Positions 1-8,366 of a DNA stretch of 62,813 bases are shown piece after piece; position 1 is the first letter of the stretch, and each line of letters begins with the position of its first letter. A program made the translations under genes and the position numbers. The notes beneath the pieces were generated by a model, which saw nothing but the letters and a program-made list of their open reading frames with translations, was not told the origin of the DNA and did not search any database. The stretch is from NCBI RefSeq assembly GCF_002224125.1, contig NZ_NCSM01000008.1:1-62813 (forward strand). The letters are read 5' to 3'. This DNA comes from Streptomyces sp. NBS 14/10. GTDB lineage: Bacteria; Actinomycetota; Actinomycetes; Streptomycetales; Streptomycetaceae.

Positions 1-91
1 TGGCCTCGTCAATGCGGCGCTGGAGATCCGCGAGCTTGCCCGCGGTGGTGTGACGATCGGGAATCTCGGAGGAGATCTCAGGCTCGGACAT
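1..91 (-). CDS. pccB: Acyl-CoA (propionyl-CoA) carboxylase beta subunit, 5' end only
   Basis: The first 30 codons of a leftward gene that runs off the window start. The reverse complement from 91 reads MSEPEISSEIPD followed by RHTTAGKLADLQRRIDEA, which matches the N-terminus of actinobacterial propionyl/acyl-CoA carboxylase carboxyltransferase subunits (PccB/AccD5), whose HTTAGKLADLQRR stretch is highly conserved. These subunits carboxylate propionyl- or acetyl-CoA using biotinylated AccA. Divergent from the biotin ligase gene, which supplies the biotinylating activity for the partner subunit; this pairing is conserved in Streptomyces. An AGGAG lies about ten bases before the ATG. Only the start is visible, so subunit subtype is inferred. 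Confidence 0.8.
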   Translation of the reverse strand, partial: MSEPEISSEIPDRHTTAGKLADLQRRIDEA

Positions 92-265
92 CGGGATGCG
101 GCTCCTGCTCGTCCTCGGGGGCTTATGGGATCAGGCCCTGAAACGGGGGTTGGCGGGCGGGAAAGGGGGCTTGCGCCGGCTGGGCTACCGGCTCGTAGCG
201 TATCGGCGGGACTGCATGTGGGCACTGCGTCGTTGGCCACACCTCCTCACCCTAGGCTGGCGCGT
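92..265. promoter_or_regulatory. Divergent promoter region between carboxylase and biotin ligase genes
   Basis: Shared upstream region of two head-to-head genes. On the + strand a TAGGCT -10-like hexamer (253-258) lies seven bases before the birA ATG at 266, the usual spacing for a transcript that starts at or next to the start codon. No Shine-Dalgarno sequence precedes that ATG, so birA may be leaderless. The -35 (TTGGCC, 233-238) is only 14 bases away and is weak. Confidence 0.4.
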
Positions 266-1153
266 ATGAAGCCTTCTGACACCCCGGGGAGCCCGGGAAC
301 GCCGGGCGGCCCCGGTGGCCGCTGGTCCGATCTGGAACGTCCCCCGCTGGTCGCCACCGCGCTGCGGCGCGCGCTGGTGCGGCCCGGCAGGCTGTGGACC
401 GAGCTCGACGTGGTGCAGGCGACCGGCTCGACCAACACCGACCTGGTGACCCGGGCGGCGGCCGGGGCCCCGGAGGGCGCGGTGCTCATCGCCGAGGAGC
501 AGACCGCCGGGCGTGGCCGGCTGGACCGCACCTGGACCGCCCCGCCCCGCTCCGGGCTGTTCTTCTCGGTGCTGCTGCGGCCGGGCGCCGCCGGGGTGCC
601 CACCGAGCGGTGGGGGTGGCTGCCGCTGCTCGCCGGGGTCGCCGCCGCCGGGGCGCTCTCCCGGACGGCGGGCGTGGACACCGCACTGAAGTGGCCCAAC
701 GACCTGCTGGTGACGGTCGGCGGGGAGGAGCGGAAGTTCGGCGGGATCCTGGCCGAGCGGACCGGTGACGCGGTGGTCATCGGCGTCGGCCTGAACATCT
801 CGCTGCACGCCGACGAGCTGCCCGTGCCCACGGCCGGGTCGCTGGCGCTCGCGGACGCCGTCTCCACCGACCGGGACCCGCTGCTGCGCGCGGTGCTGCG
901 GTCGATCGAGGAGTGGTACGGGGAGTGGCGCCGGTTCGAGGGCGACCCCGGGCCGTGCGGGCTGCAGGAGACGTACGCGGCCGGGTGCGCCACCCTGGGC
1001 CGTAGGGTGCGCGCCGAACTGCCCGGCGGCGGGGAGCGCGTCGGCGAGGCCGTCGCGATCGACGGCGACGGGCGGTTGGTGCTCGCCACGGAGGGCGGCG
1101 TACAGGAGCCGGTCTCCGCCGGGGACATCGTGCATCTGCGCCCCGCGTCATAG
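266..1153 (+). CDS. birA: Biotin--[acetyl-CoA carboxylase] ligase
   Basis: A 295-residue monofunctional biotin protein ligase. It activates biotin to biotinyl-5'-AMP and transfers it to the lysine of biotin carboxyl carrier domains. Visible signatures are the TGSTNTDL motif near residue 55, the GRGRLDRTW adenylate-binding loop (GRGRxxRxW) near residue 83 and KWPNDLL near 145, followed by a small C-terminal SH3-like domain. There is no N-terminal helix-turn-helix, so it is a class I ligase and not a repressor. The frame is open upstream of 266, but only the ATG at 266 puts the family's start in register and follows a -10-like element. It is divergent from an acyl-CoA carboxylase subunit gene, the likely pathway partner. 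Confidence 0.93.
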   Translation: MKPSDTPGSPGTPGGPGGRWSDLERPPLVATALRRALVRPGRLWTELDVVQATGSTNTDLVTRAAAGAPEGAVLIAEEQTAGRGRLDRTWTAPPRSGLFFSVLLRPGAAGVPTERWGWLPLLAGVAAAGALSRTAGVDTALKWPNDLLVTVGGEERKFGGILAERTGDAVVIGVGLNISLHADELPVPTAGSLALADAVSTDRDPLLRAVLRSIEEWYGEWRRFEGDPGPCGLQETYAAGCATLGRRVRAELPGGGERVGEAVAIDGDGRLVLATEGGVQEPVSAGDIVHLRPAS

Positions 1154-1359
1154 CCTCTCGGGTGGCCGGAGAGCAGAGATCGCGAGAATTTTTGCGCCCC
1201 TGAGCAAAGAGTTTTCCCAGCTTCGCAGGGGAGAGTGAGCTAGGGCACACCTGACGTATCGTTGTGGCGGTCCGCCCAGTTCGGGGCGGCCGTGGGCCGG
1301 AACCGAACCGGAAGAGGGAACGGAAGGGCAGTGCGCAGGGATCGGACAGGGGGCCGCCG

Positions 1360-2622
1360 GTGACCGCCGACGACATGGATTCCGGCGCGGCTCCGGAGGC
1401 CGGGGCCCGGGACGCGGTCGGCGACGAGGCGACGGTCGGTGAGGCGATGGCCGGCGGGGAGACTGCGGCCGGTGAGCGGGCGGCTTCCGGTGAGCGTGAG
1501 GTCGTGGATGAGGACACCGCGGCCGACGAGGACGCCGCGGCCGACGAGGACGCCGCGGCCGGTGCCGACGAGATCGAGCTCGACCCCCTCTCGCTACGGC
1601 TCGAGCAGCTGATCCTCGGGGCGGAGCGGCAGTACACCCCCTTCCAGGCGGCCCGCAGCGCGGGGGTGTCCGTGGAGCTGGCCACCCGCTTCTGGCGGGC
1701 CATGGGCTTCGCCGACATCGGCCAGGCCAAGGCGCTCACCGAGGCGGACGTGCTGGCGCTGCGGCGGCTGGCCGGTCTGGTGGAGGCCGGGCTGCTGAGC
1801 GAGCCGATGGCCATCCAGGTGGCGCGGTCGACGGGACAGACCACGGCCCGGCTGGCCGACTGGCAGATCGACTCCTTCCTGGAAGGGCTCACCGAGCCGC
1901 ACGAGACCGGGATGACGCGCACCGAGATCGCCTATCCGCTGGTGGAGCTGTTGCTGCCGGAGCTGGAGGAGTTCCTGGTCTACGTCTACCGGCGGCAGCT
2001 GGCGGCCGCGACCGGCCGCGTGGTGCAGGCGGCGGACGACGCGGAGATGGTCGACCGGCGGCTGGCGGTGGGCTTCGCGGACCTGGTGAGCTTCACCCGG
2101 CTGACCCGGCGGCTGGAGGAGGAAGAGCTCGGCGAGCTGGTCGAGGCGTTCGAGACCACGGCCGCCGACCTGGTGGCCGCGCACGGCGGGCGGCTGATCA
2201 AGACGCTGGGCGACGAGGTGCTGTACGCGGCGGACGACGCGAGCATCGCCGCCGAGATCGGGCTGCGGCTGATCGAGACGCTGACCCACGACGAGACGAT
2301 GCCCGAACTGCGGGTCGGGATGGCCTTCGGGACCGTCACGACCAGGATGGGCGACGTCTTCGGGACGACGGTGAACCTGGCCAGCCGGCTGACCTCCATA
2401 GCCCCCAAGAACGCGGTCCTGGTGGACGGCGCGTTCGCGGAGGAGCTGGGGCGGCTGCGGGCGGCCCCGGTGTCGGAGGCCCAGGCCGCCGAGGAGGCGG
2501 CCGCCGCGGAGAAGGAGGGCGAGGAGCCGCCCTCGTACCGCTTCGCGCTCCAGCCCACCTGGCAGCGGCCGGTGCGTGGGCTGGGGGTCGTGGAGCCCTG
2601 GCTGCTGACCCGGCGGGGCTGA
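1360..2622 (+). CDS. cya: Class III adenylate cyclase
   Basis: A 420-residue cytosolic nucleotidyl cyclase that should make cAMP, the ligand of Streptomyces Crp. After an acidic Ala/Asp/Glu-rich N-terminus (about residues 1-75) comes an alpha-helical region of the kind found in actinobacterial cyclases, then the catalytic domain (about 240-380). It retains both metal Asp positions (VGFADLVSFT and TLGDEV), the Lys before GDE used for adenine recognition, and the Asn/Arg transition-state pair in TTVNLASRL. The GTG at 1360 is preferred because GGACAGGGGG lies just upstream; an in-frame GTG at 1264 lacks one. The position next to birA matches the conserved cya locus of S. coelicolor (from memory). 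The C-terminus has an Ala/Glu-rich insert. Confidence 0.9.
   Translation: MTADDMDSGAAPEAGARDAVGDEATVGEAMAGGETAAGERAASGEREVVDEDTAADEDAAADEDAAAGADEIELDPLSLRLEQLILGAERQYTPFQAARSAGVSVELATRFWRAMGFADIGQAKALTEADVLALRRLAGLVEAGLLSEPMAIQVARSTGQTTARLADWQIDSFLEGLTEPHETGMTRTEIAYPLVELLLPELEEFLVYVYRRQLAAATGRVVQAADDAEMVDRRLAVGFADLVSFTRLTRRLEEEELGELVEAFETTAADLVAAHGGRLIKTLGDEVLYAADDASIAAEIGLRLIETLTHDETMPELRVGMAFGTVTTRMGDVFGTTVNLASRLTSIAPKNAVLVDGAFAEELGRLRAAPVSEAQAAEEAAAAEKEGEEPPSYRFALQPTWQRPVRGLGVVEPWLLTRRG
1513..1563 (+). repeat. 18-bp in-frame tandem repeat in the cyclase N-terminus
   Basis: A gccgacgaggacgccgcg unit occurs twice in tandem with a diverged third copy before it, encoding ADEDAAADEDAAA. It extends the acidic disordered leader of the cyclase and is a likely site of copy-number variation between strains. 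Confidence 0.7.
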
Positions 2623-2901
2623 GCCGCGGTGCTGAACCTGCGGGTCTGATCTGGCGGGTCTGTGGCGGTGCCGATCCGGTTGCCGGGATGGTCGGACGCC
2701 GCTCGTGGTTCCGAGTACTGAGGATCTGCGTACTCCTGTGCGCAGTTCCTGTGCCTGTTCGCCGAAGGCCGGGGTGCATCCCCTCCGTCTCGCGCTAGCC
2801 TACCTGCGCGCGATGGGAGTGGATCTTGGCGATCCCGGCGGGCCCTGAGCCCGATGCCCTCGCGCTGTCGGCCTGTACCGAAGACAGAAGCCAGGAGCAC
2901 T

Positions 2902-4389
2902 GTGAGCCAGCCTTACGAATCGGTCGCCCCGCCGACTGCCGTTCCCCCGCCGGGCTGCCCGGCGCATGCCGGCGGCACCGGAGCCGAGCCGCTCTACACG
3001 CCCGAGTTCTTCCGGGACCCGTACGCCGTCTACAAGCGGCTGCGCGAGACCCACGGCCCGCTCGCGCCCGTGGAGCTGGACCCGGGCGTCACGGCCGTGC
3101 TGTGCGTCGGGTACGACACGGCTCTGGAGATCATGCGGCGGCCCGAGATGTTCTCCAAGGATCCGCGGAACTGGCGGGCGATGAACGAGGGCCGGGTTCC
3201 CGAGGCCACTCACGCCGCGCAGTTGCTCAGGCCCCGGGCCCAGGCCGGCTGGGTGGACGGGGAGGCGCACCAGCGGCTGCGCAGCGCCATCGACGACAGC
3301 ATGGGCCGGATCGACCTGGGGGCGCTGCGCGGCTATGTGGAGCGCATAGCCGACTCGCTGATCGACCAGTTCGCCGCGGCGGGCGAGGCGGACCTGATCC
3401 CCGAGTACTGCCAGCTGGTCACGATGCTGGCCGTCGGCGAGCTGTTCGGCTGCCCGAAGGACATCGCGGACCGGCTGTTCGCGGGCATGGCGCGGCTGCT
3501 GGACGGTCGCGACCCGATGGCCGCGGCCCAGGACATCGACGCGACGCTGAAGGACCTGATCGGGCTCAAGCGGGGAGAGCCGGGGCCGGACGTCACCTCC
3601 TGGCTGATCGCCCATCCGGCGCGGCTGGACGTCGAGGAGCTGGTCGAGCAGCTGCTGCTGCTGATGGGCATGTTCGTCGAGCCGGTGGCCAGTCTTGTCA
3701 GCAACGCCCTGCGGGTGCTGCTGACCGACGAGAACTTCGCGGGGGACCTGGCGGGCGGGGGCATGCTCGTCGAGGACGCTCTGGACGAGGTGTTGTGGAC
3801 CGCACCGCCGCTGGCCAATCTGGCCGTGCACTGGCCGTTGCGGGACGTCACGATCAGCGGGACCCGGCTGCGCGCGGGCGAGCCCGTGGTGATCAGCTTC
3901 GCCGGGGGCAACCAGGACGCTCTCGAGTCCTCCCAGCACAAGCAGGGAAACCGGGCCCACCTGGCCTTCAGTGCCGGGCAGCACACCTGCTCCGGCCGCA
4001 GCCAGGCGCGGCTGGTCGCGACCGCGGCCATTGAGAAGCTGCTGGACCGGCTCCCGGACATCGAGCTGGCCGTCGCCGCGGAGAAGCTGGAGTGGCGCCC
4101 GGGGCTGTACCAACGCGGGCTGACCGCGCTCCCGGTGCGGTTCGCCTCCGTCGGGGAGCCGCCCAAGGGCGCGGAGTGGGACGCCGGGCCCGAGCCGGCG
4201 GCCGCGGCGCAGCAGGTTCCGGCGGCCCCGGACGTTCCGCCCGCCCCGTCGGGCCTGCCGGCCGTGCCGGGCGCCGAGGTGGCGGCCGTGGCGGAGCCCG
4301 GCGGCGCACCGGCGGACGCGGAGGCGGCCAAGCCGAAGCCGACCGGGCTGATGGGCTTCCTGGCCAGGTGGCGGCGCTCGCGCAAGTGA
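2902..4389 (+). CDS. CYP157-like cytochrome P450 lacking the EXXR motif
   Basis: A 495-residue P450-fold protein. The haem-binding loop is FSAGQHTC (Cys363), so thiolate ligation is possible, but the K-helix that should read ExxR is E296-V-L-W299 (DEVLWTAPP). The I-helix oxygen-activation motif AGxET is also degenerate (GMFVEPVAS, about 257-265). Loss of ExxR is the known signature of the Streptomyces CYP157 family. The N-terminus has the PPPGCPAH stretch shared with the conservon P450 at 26358. After about residue 410 comes an 80-residue Ala/Pro-rich linker ending in GLMGFLARWRRSRK. The GTG at 2902 follows AGGAG at 2893-2897. It stands alone between cya and an enoyl-CoA hydratase gene. Substrate and activity cannot be predicted. 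Confidence 0.85.
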   Translation: MSQPYESVAPPTAVPPPGCPAHAGGTGAEPLYTPEFFRDPYAVYKRLRETHGPLAPVELDPGVTAVLCVGYDTALEIMRRPEMFSKDPRNWRAMNEGRVPEATHAAQLLRPRAQAGWVDGEAHQRLRSAIDDSMGRIDLGALRGYVERIADSLIDQFAAAGEADLIPEYCQLVTMLAVGELFGCPKDIADRLFAGMARLLDGRDPMAAAQDIDATLKDLIGLKRGEPGPDVTSWLIAHPARLDVEELVEQLLLLMGMFVEPVASLVSNALRVLLTDENFAGDLAGGGMLVEDALDEVLWTAPPLANLAVHWPLRDVTISGTRLRAGEPVVISFAGGNQDALESSQHKQGNRAHLAFSAGQHTCSGRSQARLVATAAIEKLLDRLPDIELAVAAEKLEWRPGLYQRGLTALPVRFASVGEPPKGAEWDAGPEPAAAAQQVPAAPDVPPAPSGLPAVPGAEVAAVAEPGGAPADAEAAKPKPTGLMGFLARWRRSRK

Positions 4390-4407
4390 CCGGCGGCTGA
4401 CCGCCGT

Positions 4408-4447
4408 CCCGTCGCCCCTGTCCCGTCGCCCCGTCCCGTCGCCCCCG
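4408..4447 (+). repeat. Short tandem repeat after the P450 gene
   Basis: Three near-identical copies of tcccgtcgcccc lie in the gap between the P450 stop and the next gene, followed by a G-rich run. No terminator hairpin is clear here. Confidence 0.6.
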
Positions 4448-4524
4448 GTGCCCACTGGCCGGGGGCGGGGCGGGCTGCGATGATCCGTCCCGACGTGTTC
4501 ACGGTCGTTAACCGGGAGGGTCCT

Positions 4525-5319
4525 GTGGATGAGCAACGCTACGGCGAGTGGGTCGCGGTCCGGCGGGAAGGCTTCGTGGCCGAGCTCGTACTGGACCGGC
4601 CGAAGGCCATGAACGCCGTCTCCACGAGGATGGCGCGGAACATCGCCGAGGCGTGCGCCGCGCTGGCCGGGGACGGGTCCGTACGGGCCGTGGTGCTGTC
4701 CTCCACGCACGAGCGGGCGTTCTGTGTCGGCGCGGACCTCAAGGAGCGGAACTCCCTGAGCGACGCCGAGCTGGGGCGGCAGCGCCCGCTGGCCCGCGCC
4801 GCCTACACCGGGGTGCTGGAGCTGCCGATGCCGACGGTGGCCGCCGTGCACGGCTATGCGCTGGGCGGCGGCTTCGAGCTGGCCCTGTCCTGCGATCTGA
4901 TCGTCGCGGACGGCACGGCGGTGGTCGGGCTGCCCGAGGTCTCGGTCGGGGTGATCCCGGGCGGGGGCGGCACCCAGCTGCTGCCCCGCCGGGTGGGGGC
5001 CGCGCGCGCGGCCGAGCTGATCTTCACGGCGCGGCGGGTGGCCGCCGCCGAGGCCCGCGAGCTGGGCCTGGTCGACCGGCTGGTGGCGGACGGGGAGGAC
5101 CGTACCGAGGCGCTGGAGCTGGCCGGGCGGATCGCCGCGAACTCACCGGTCGGGCTGCGGGCGGCCAAGCGGGCGCTGCGGGTCGGTTACGGACTCGACC
5201 TGCGGGCAGGGCTCGAGATCGAGGACGCGGCGTGGCGGTCGGTGGCCTTCTCCGGGGACCGGGCGGAGGGCGTCGCGGCCTTCAACGAAAAGCGCACACC
5301 GAACTGGCCCGGCGAATAA
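4525..5319 (+). CDS. Enoyl-CoA hydratase/isomerase family protein
   Basis: A 264-residue crotonase-fold enzyme that should hydrate trans-2-enoyl-CoA in fatty acid or branched-chain amino acid breakdown. It keeps the oxyanion-hole segments (FCVGADLKE and HGYALGGGFELAL) and both glutamates expected of a hydratase: one in GGGFELALSCD and one in GLPEVSVGVIPGGGGTQ. The start is taken at GTG 4525, just after GGGAGGG (4514-4520); an ATG-initiated extension from 4480 has no ribosome site. Substrate is unknown. A homologue follows cya in other Streptomyces. Confidence 0.88.
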   Translation: MDEQRYGEWVAVRREGFVAELVLDRPKAMNAVSTRMARNIAEACAALAGDGSVRAVVLSSTHERAFCVGADLKERNSLSDAELGRQRPLARAAYTGVLELPMPTVAAVHGYALGGGFELALSCDLIVADGTAVVGLPEVSVGVIPGGGGTQLLPRRVGAARAAELIFTARRVAAAEARELGLVDRLVADGEDRTEALELAGRIAANSPVGLRAAKRALRVGYGLDLRAGLEIEDAAWRSVAFSGDRAEGVAAFNEKRTPNWPGE

Positions 5320-5398
5320 CCCGGGACGGGACAAGGCGGAATTCGCCGAACATTCCTACGCTGGACTGTGCGGTGTGCGCGGCAGGGGAATGCGAGGC

Positions 5399-6637
5399 GT
5401 GGTGACGGGCGAGGGTGATGCGCGGCTGATGGCCGTGGTGGGACTGGCGCAGTCGATGGCGGCCGCGCACATCCCGCGGGAGGCGGTGCGGTCCGCGGCG
5501 GAGGCCGCGCGCCGCGCGCTGGGCGGGAGCTTCGCGGCGGTCTCGGTGTGGGAGCGGGAGCTGGGGCGGCTGCGGGTGCTGGTCAACAGCGGGGAACTGG
5601 CCGCGGGGGAGGAGGAGTTCCCCGAGCACGAGTTCTATCCGGTGCATGAGTTCCCCGAGATCACCGAGTTTCTGCATGAGGAGTGGGCGCGGGGCGGGGA
5701 GCCGCACGCCTGGGTGGAGGTGGCCGCCGGGCCGGACGGGGACGGCTGGGGGCCGGTCCCGGGCAGGGATACGGGTACGGGCACCGGTACGGATACGGCC
5801 GGCGGTCTCCGGGGGGCGCTGCGCGGCGTCAGCCCCGGCCGGGTGGCGGCGCTGCGGCGGCGCGGGCGGGGCAGCTGTGTGGTCGCGCCGATCGTGCTGC
5901 ACGGGCGGGCGTGGGGCGAGCTGTATGTGGCGCGGCGGGCCGGGGAGCCGGTGTTCGGCCGGGCCGACGCGGACTTCGCGACGGTCCTGGCCGCGGTGAC
6001 CGCCGCCGGGATCGCGCAGACCGAGCGGCTGGAGGAGGCCCGCAGGCTGGCCTTCACCGACCCGCTGACCGGGCTCGGCAACCGCCGTGCGGTGGACATA
6101 CGGCTGGACGAGGCGCTGGAGGAGCACCGCCGGGACGGGGTGGTGGTGAGCCTGGTGATGTGTGACCTCAACGGGCTCAAGCAGGTCAACGACACACTGG
6201 GCCATGCGGTGGGCGACCGGCTGCTGGAGCGGTTCGGCTCGGTGCTCTCGCTGTGCGGCGCCATGCTCCCGGGGGCCCTGGCGGCCCGGCTGGGTGGCGA
6301 TGAGTTCTGTCTGGTGGAGGTCGGTCCCTCGGCGGACGAGGTGGTGCGGGTGGCCGATGAGCTGTGCCGCAGGGCCGCCGAGCTGGAGCTGGGAGAGGGG
6401 GTCGCCTGCGGGGTCGCCTCGACCGGCGATCCGATCGGCCCCGTGCACACCGCCCGCCGGCTGTTCCGGCTGGCGGACGCCGCCCAGTACCGGGCGAAGG
6501 CCGCCCGCTCGGCGAAGCCGGTGGTCGCGGGGCGGGAGGGCGGCCCGCAGGACCCGGTGGTGCGGCTGGCCGACAGCGCCGCCTCGGACCGCGCGGCCCG
6601 AGGCCCCGAACGCCGTCGCTTCAGGGGCCGCCTCTGA
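5399..6637 (+). CDS. GAF-GGDEF diguanylate cyclase
   Basis: About 412 residues with an N-terminal GAF-like sensor region (roughly 10-215) and a C-terminal GGDEF domain (about 220-370) with an intact LGGDEFCL active site, DLNGLKQVND metal site and LTGLGNRR motif. It should condense two GTP to c-di-GMP, which in Streptomyces holds BldD in its dimeric repressing state. The inhibitory I-site (RxxD five residues before GGDEF) is replaced by LPGA, so product feedback is not expected. There is no transmembrane segment. A DTGTGTGTDT repeat sits in the GAF region. The start is uncertain: GTG 5399 or 5402 both follow AGGGGAA at 5384-5390, while the ATG at 5390 is too close to it. Confidence 0.88.
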   Translation: MVTGEGDARLMAVVGLAQSMAAAHIPREAVRSAAEAARRALGGSFAAVSVWERELGRLRVLVNSGELAAGEEEFPEHEFYPVHEFPEITEFLHEEWARGGEPHAWVEVAAGPDGDGWGPVPGRDTGTGTGTDTAGGLRGALRGVSPGRVAALRRRGRGSCVVAPIVLHGRAWGELYVARRAGEPVFGRADADFATVLAAVTAAGIAQTERLEEARRLAFTDPLTGLGNRRAVDIRLDEALEEHRRDGVVVSLVMCDLNGLKQVNDTLGHAVGDRLLERFGSVLSLCGAMLPGALAARLGGDEFCLVEVGPSADEVVRVADELCRRAAELELGEGVACGVASTGDPIGPVHTARRLFRLADAAQYRAKAARSAKPVVAGREGGPQDPVVRLADSAASDRAARGPERRRFRGRL

Positions 6638-6656
6638 GACGTGTTCCGTGGCCGCA

Positions 6657-6706
6657 GCCCGGGGCCGGCTCAGGGGACGGAGCCCGGGGCCGGTCCAGGG
6701 GGCGGG
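6657..6706 (+). repeat. Imperfect 24-bp tandem duplication before hutH
   Basis: A gcccggggccgg core with its flank occurs twice between the GGDEF gene and hutH. It is GC-rich and has no clear coding or terminator role. Confidence 0.5.
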
Positions 6707-6748
6707 TGACAGACAGAGATTCACTATCTATGGTGCCTGAATATGGAT

Positions 6749-8287
6749 ATGCATTCTGTGGTGCTGGGCACCTCCGGGACGACCGCCGCCGATGTGATCG
6801 CCGTGGCGCGCGACGGCGCGCGGATCGAGCTGTCCGAGGAGGCCCTGGCCGCCGTCGCCGCCTCGCGCCAGGTCATCGACGACCTCGCCGCCAAGCCCGA
6901 ACCCGTCTACGGCGTCTCCACCGGCTTCGGCGCCCTCGCCGTCCGCCATATCAGCCCTGAGCTGCGCGTTCAGCTCCAGCGCAACATCGTGCGCTCGCAC
7001 GCCGCCGGTATGGGGCCGCGGGTCGAGCGCGAGGTGGTGCGCGCGCTGATGTTCCTGCGGCTGAAGACGCTGGCCTCGGGCCGCACCGGCGTGCGCCCGC
7101 TCGTCGTACGGACCATGGCCGCCGTCCTCAACGCGGGGATCACGCCCGTGGTGCACGAGTACGGTTCGCTGGGCTGCTCCGGCGACCTCGCGCCGCTGTC
7201 GCACTGCGCGCTGACGCTGATGGGCGAGGGCGAGGCCGAGGGTCCTGACGGAGTGCTGCGCCCGGCCGGTGAGCTGCTGGCCGAGCACGGCATAGAGCCG
7301 GTCGAGCTGCGCGAGAAGGAAGGGCTCGCGCTGCTCAACGGCACCGACGGAATGCTGGGCATGCTGATCATGGCCTGCGAGGACCTGGGCCGGCTGTTCA
7401 CCGTCGCCGATGTGACGGCCGCGCTGTCGCTGGAGGCGCTGCTGGGCACCGACCGGGTGCTGGCGCCCGAGCTGCACGCCATCCGGCCGCACCCCGGGCA
7501 GGCGGCGAGCGCGGACAACATGCTGCGGGTGCTGGCCGGATCGGGACTCACCGGACACCACCAGGACGACGCACCGCGCGTCCAGGACGCGTACTCGGTC
7601 CGCTGCGCGCCCCAGGTCGCGGGCGCGGGCCGGGACACGCTCGCACACGCCCGGCTGGTCGCCGACCGCGAGCTGGCCTCCGCCGTGGACAACCCGGTGG
7701 TGCTGCCGGACGGCCGGGTGGAGTCCAACGGCAACTTCCACGGGGCGCCCGTCGCCTATGTGCTGGACTTCCTCGCCGTCGCCGTGGCCGACCTCGCCTC
7801 GATCGCCGAGCGCCGCACCGACCGGCTGCTGGACAAGAACCGCTCCCACGGCCTGCCGCCGTTCCTGGCGGGTGACGCGGGCGTGGACTCCGGGCTGATG
7901 ATCGCGCAGTACACCCAGGCGGCCCTGGTGAGCGAGCTCAAGCGGCTGGCGGTGCCCGCCTCCGTCGACTCCATCCCGTCCTCGGCGATGCAGGAGGACC
8001 ATGTCTCGATGGGCTGGTCGGCGGCGCGCAAGCTGCGGACGGCGGTGGACAACCTGACCCGGGTGCTCGCGGTCGAGCTGGTCGCGGCCACCCGCGGGAT
8101 CGAGCTGCGGGAGGGCCTTGCGCCGGCCCCCGCGAGCCGGGCGGTACTGGCGGCGGTGCGCCGGGCGGGCGTCGAGGGCCCGGGAGGGGACCGCTATCTG
8201 GCGCCGGACCTGGCGGCCGCGGACGCGTTCGTACGGTCGGGACAGCTGGCGGAGACGGTGGAGCAGGTGACTGGCCCGCTGGCCTGA
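6749..8287 (+). CDS. hutH: Histidine ammonia-lyase
   Basis: A 512-residue enzyme that deaminates L-histidine to urocanate, the first step of the Hut pathway. The MIO cofactor triad is present in the Streptomyces form Cys-Ser-Gly (GSLGCSGDLAPLSH, about residues 139-152) in place of Ala-Ser-Gly. Other active-site elements are the YGVSTGFG tyrosine loop, EGLALLNGTDG, QDAYSVRCAPQ with its Arg, and QEDHVSMG. The ATG at 6749 (MHSVV) agrees better with the family N-terminus than the ATG two codons upstream. No clear Shine-Dalgarno sequence is seen. It is not in an operon with other hut genes. Confidence 0.95.
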   Translation: MHSVVLGTSGTTAADVIAVARDGARIELSEEALAAVAASRQVIDDLAAKPEPVYGVSTGFGALAVRHISPELRVQLQRNIVRSHAAGMGPRVEREVVRALMFLRLKTLASGRTGVRPLVVRTMAAVLNAGITPVVHEYGSLGCSGDLAPLSHCALTLMGEGEAEGPDGVLRPAGELLAEHGIEPVELREKEGLALLNGTDGMLGMLIMACEDLGRLFTVADVTAALSLEALLGTDRVLAPELHAIRPHPGQAASADNMLRVLAGSGLTGHHQDDAPRVQDAYSVRCAPQVAGAGRDTLAHARLVADRELASAVDNPVVLPDGRVESNGNFHGAPVAYVLDFLAVAVADLASIAERRTDRLLDKNRSHGLPPFLAGDAGVDSGLMIAQYTQAALVSELKRLAVPASVDSIPSSAMQEDHVSMGWSAARKLRTAVDNLTRVLAVELVAATRGIELREGLAPAPASRAVLAAVRRAGVEGPGGDRYLAPDLAAADAFVRSGQLAETVEQVTGPLA

Positions 8288-8330
8288 GAACGCGGTCCAG
8301 CAGGCGTAAGCGCTAGCGCTGGTGCGGCCC

Positions 8331-8366
8331 TAGTACGCCTCTGGCCGCTAGTACGCCTCTGGCCGC
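8331..8366 (+). repeat. 18-bp direct duplication over the 3' end of the LAxTG protein gene
   Basis: The unit tagtacgcctctggccgc occurs twice back to back. On the minus strand each copy spells the last codons RPEAY plus a stop, so the gene ends with its own terminus repeated immediately after the first stop codon. The product is unaffected. Confidence 0.75.

Noticed and set aside
4330..4389. P450 tail as an encapsulin cargo-loading peptide
   Set aside because: The tail does not resemble known cargo peptides and no encapsulin gene is in the window.
2800..4851. A 683-residue minus-strand frame over the first P450 gene
   Set aside because: Antisense frame created by GC bias; the plus strand encodes a recognisable P450 and hydratase.
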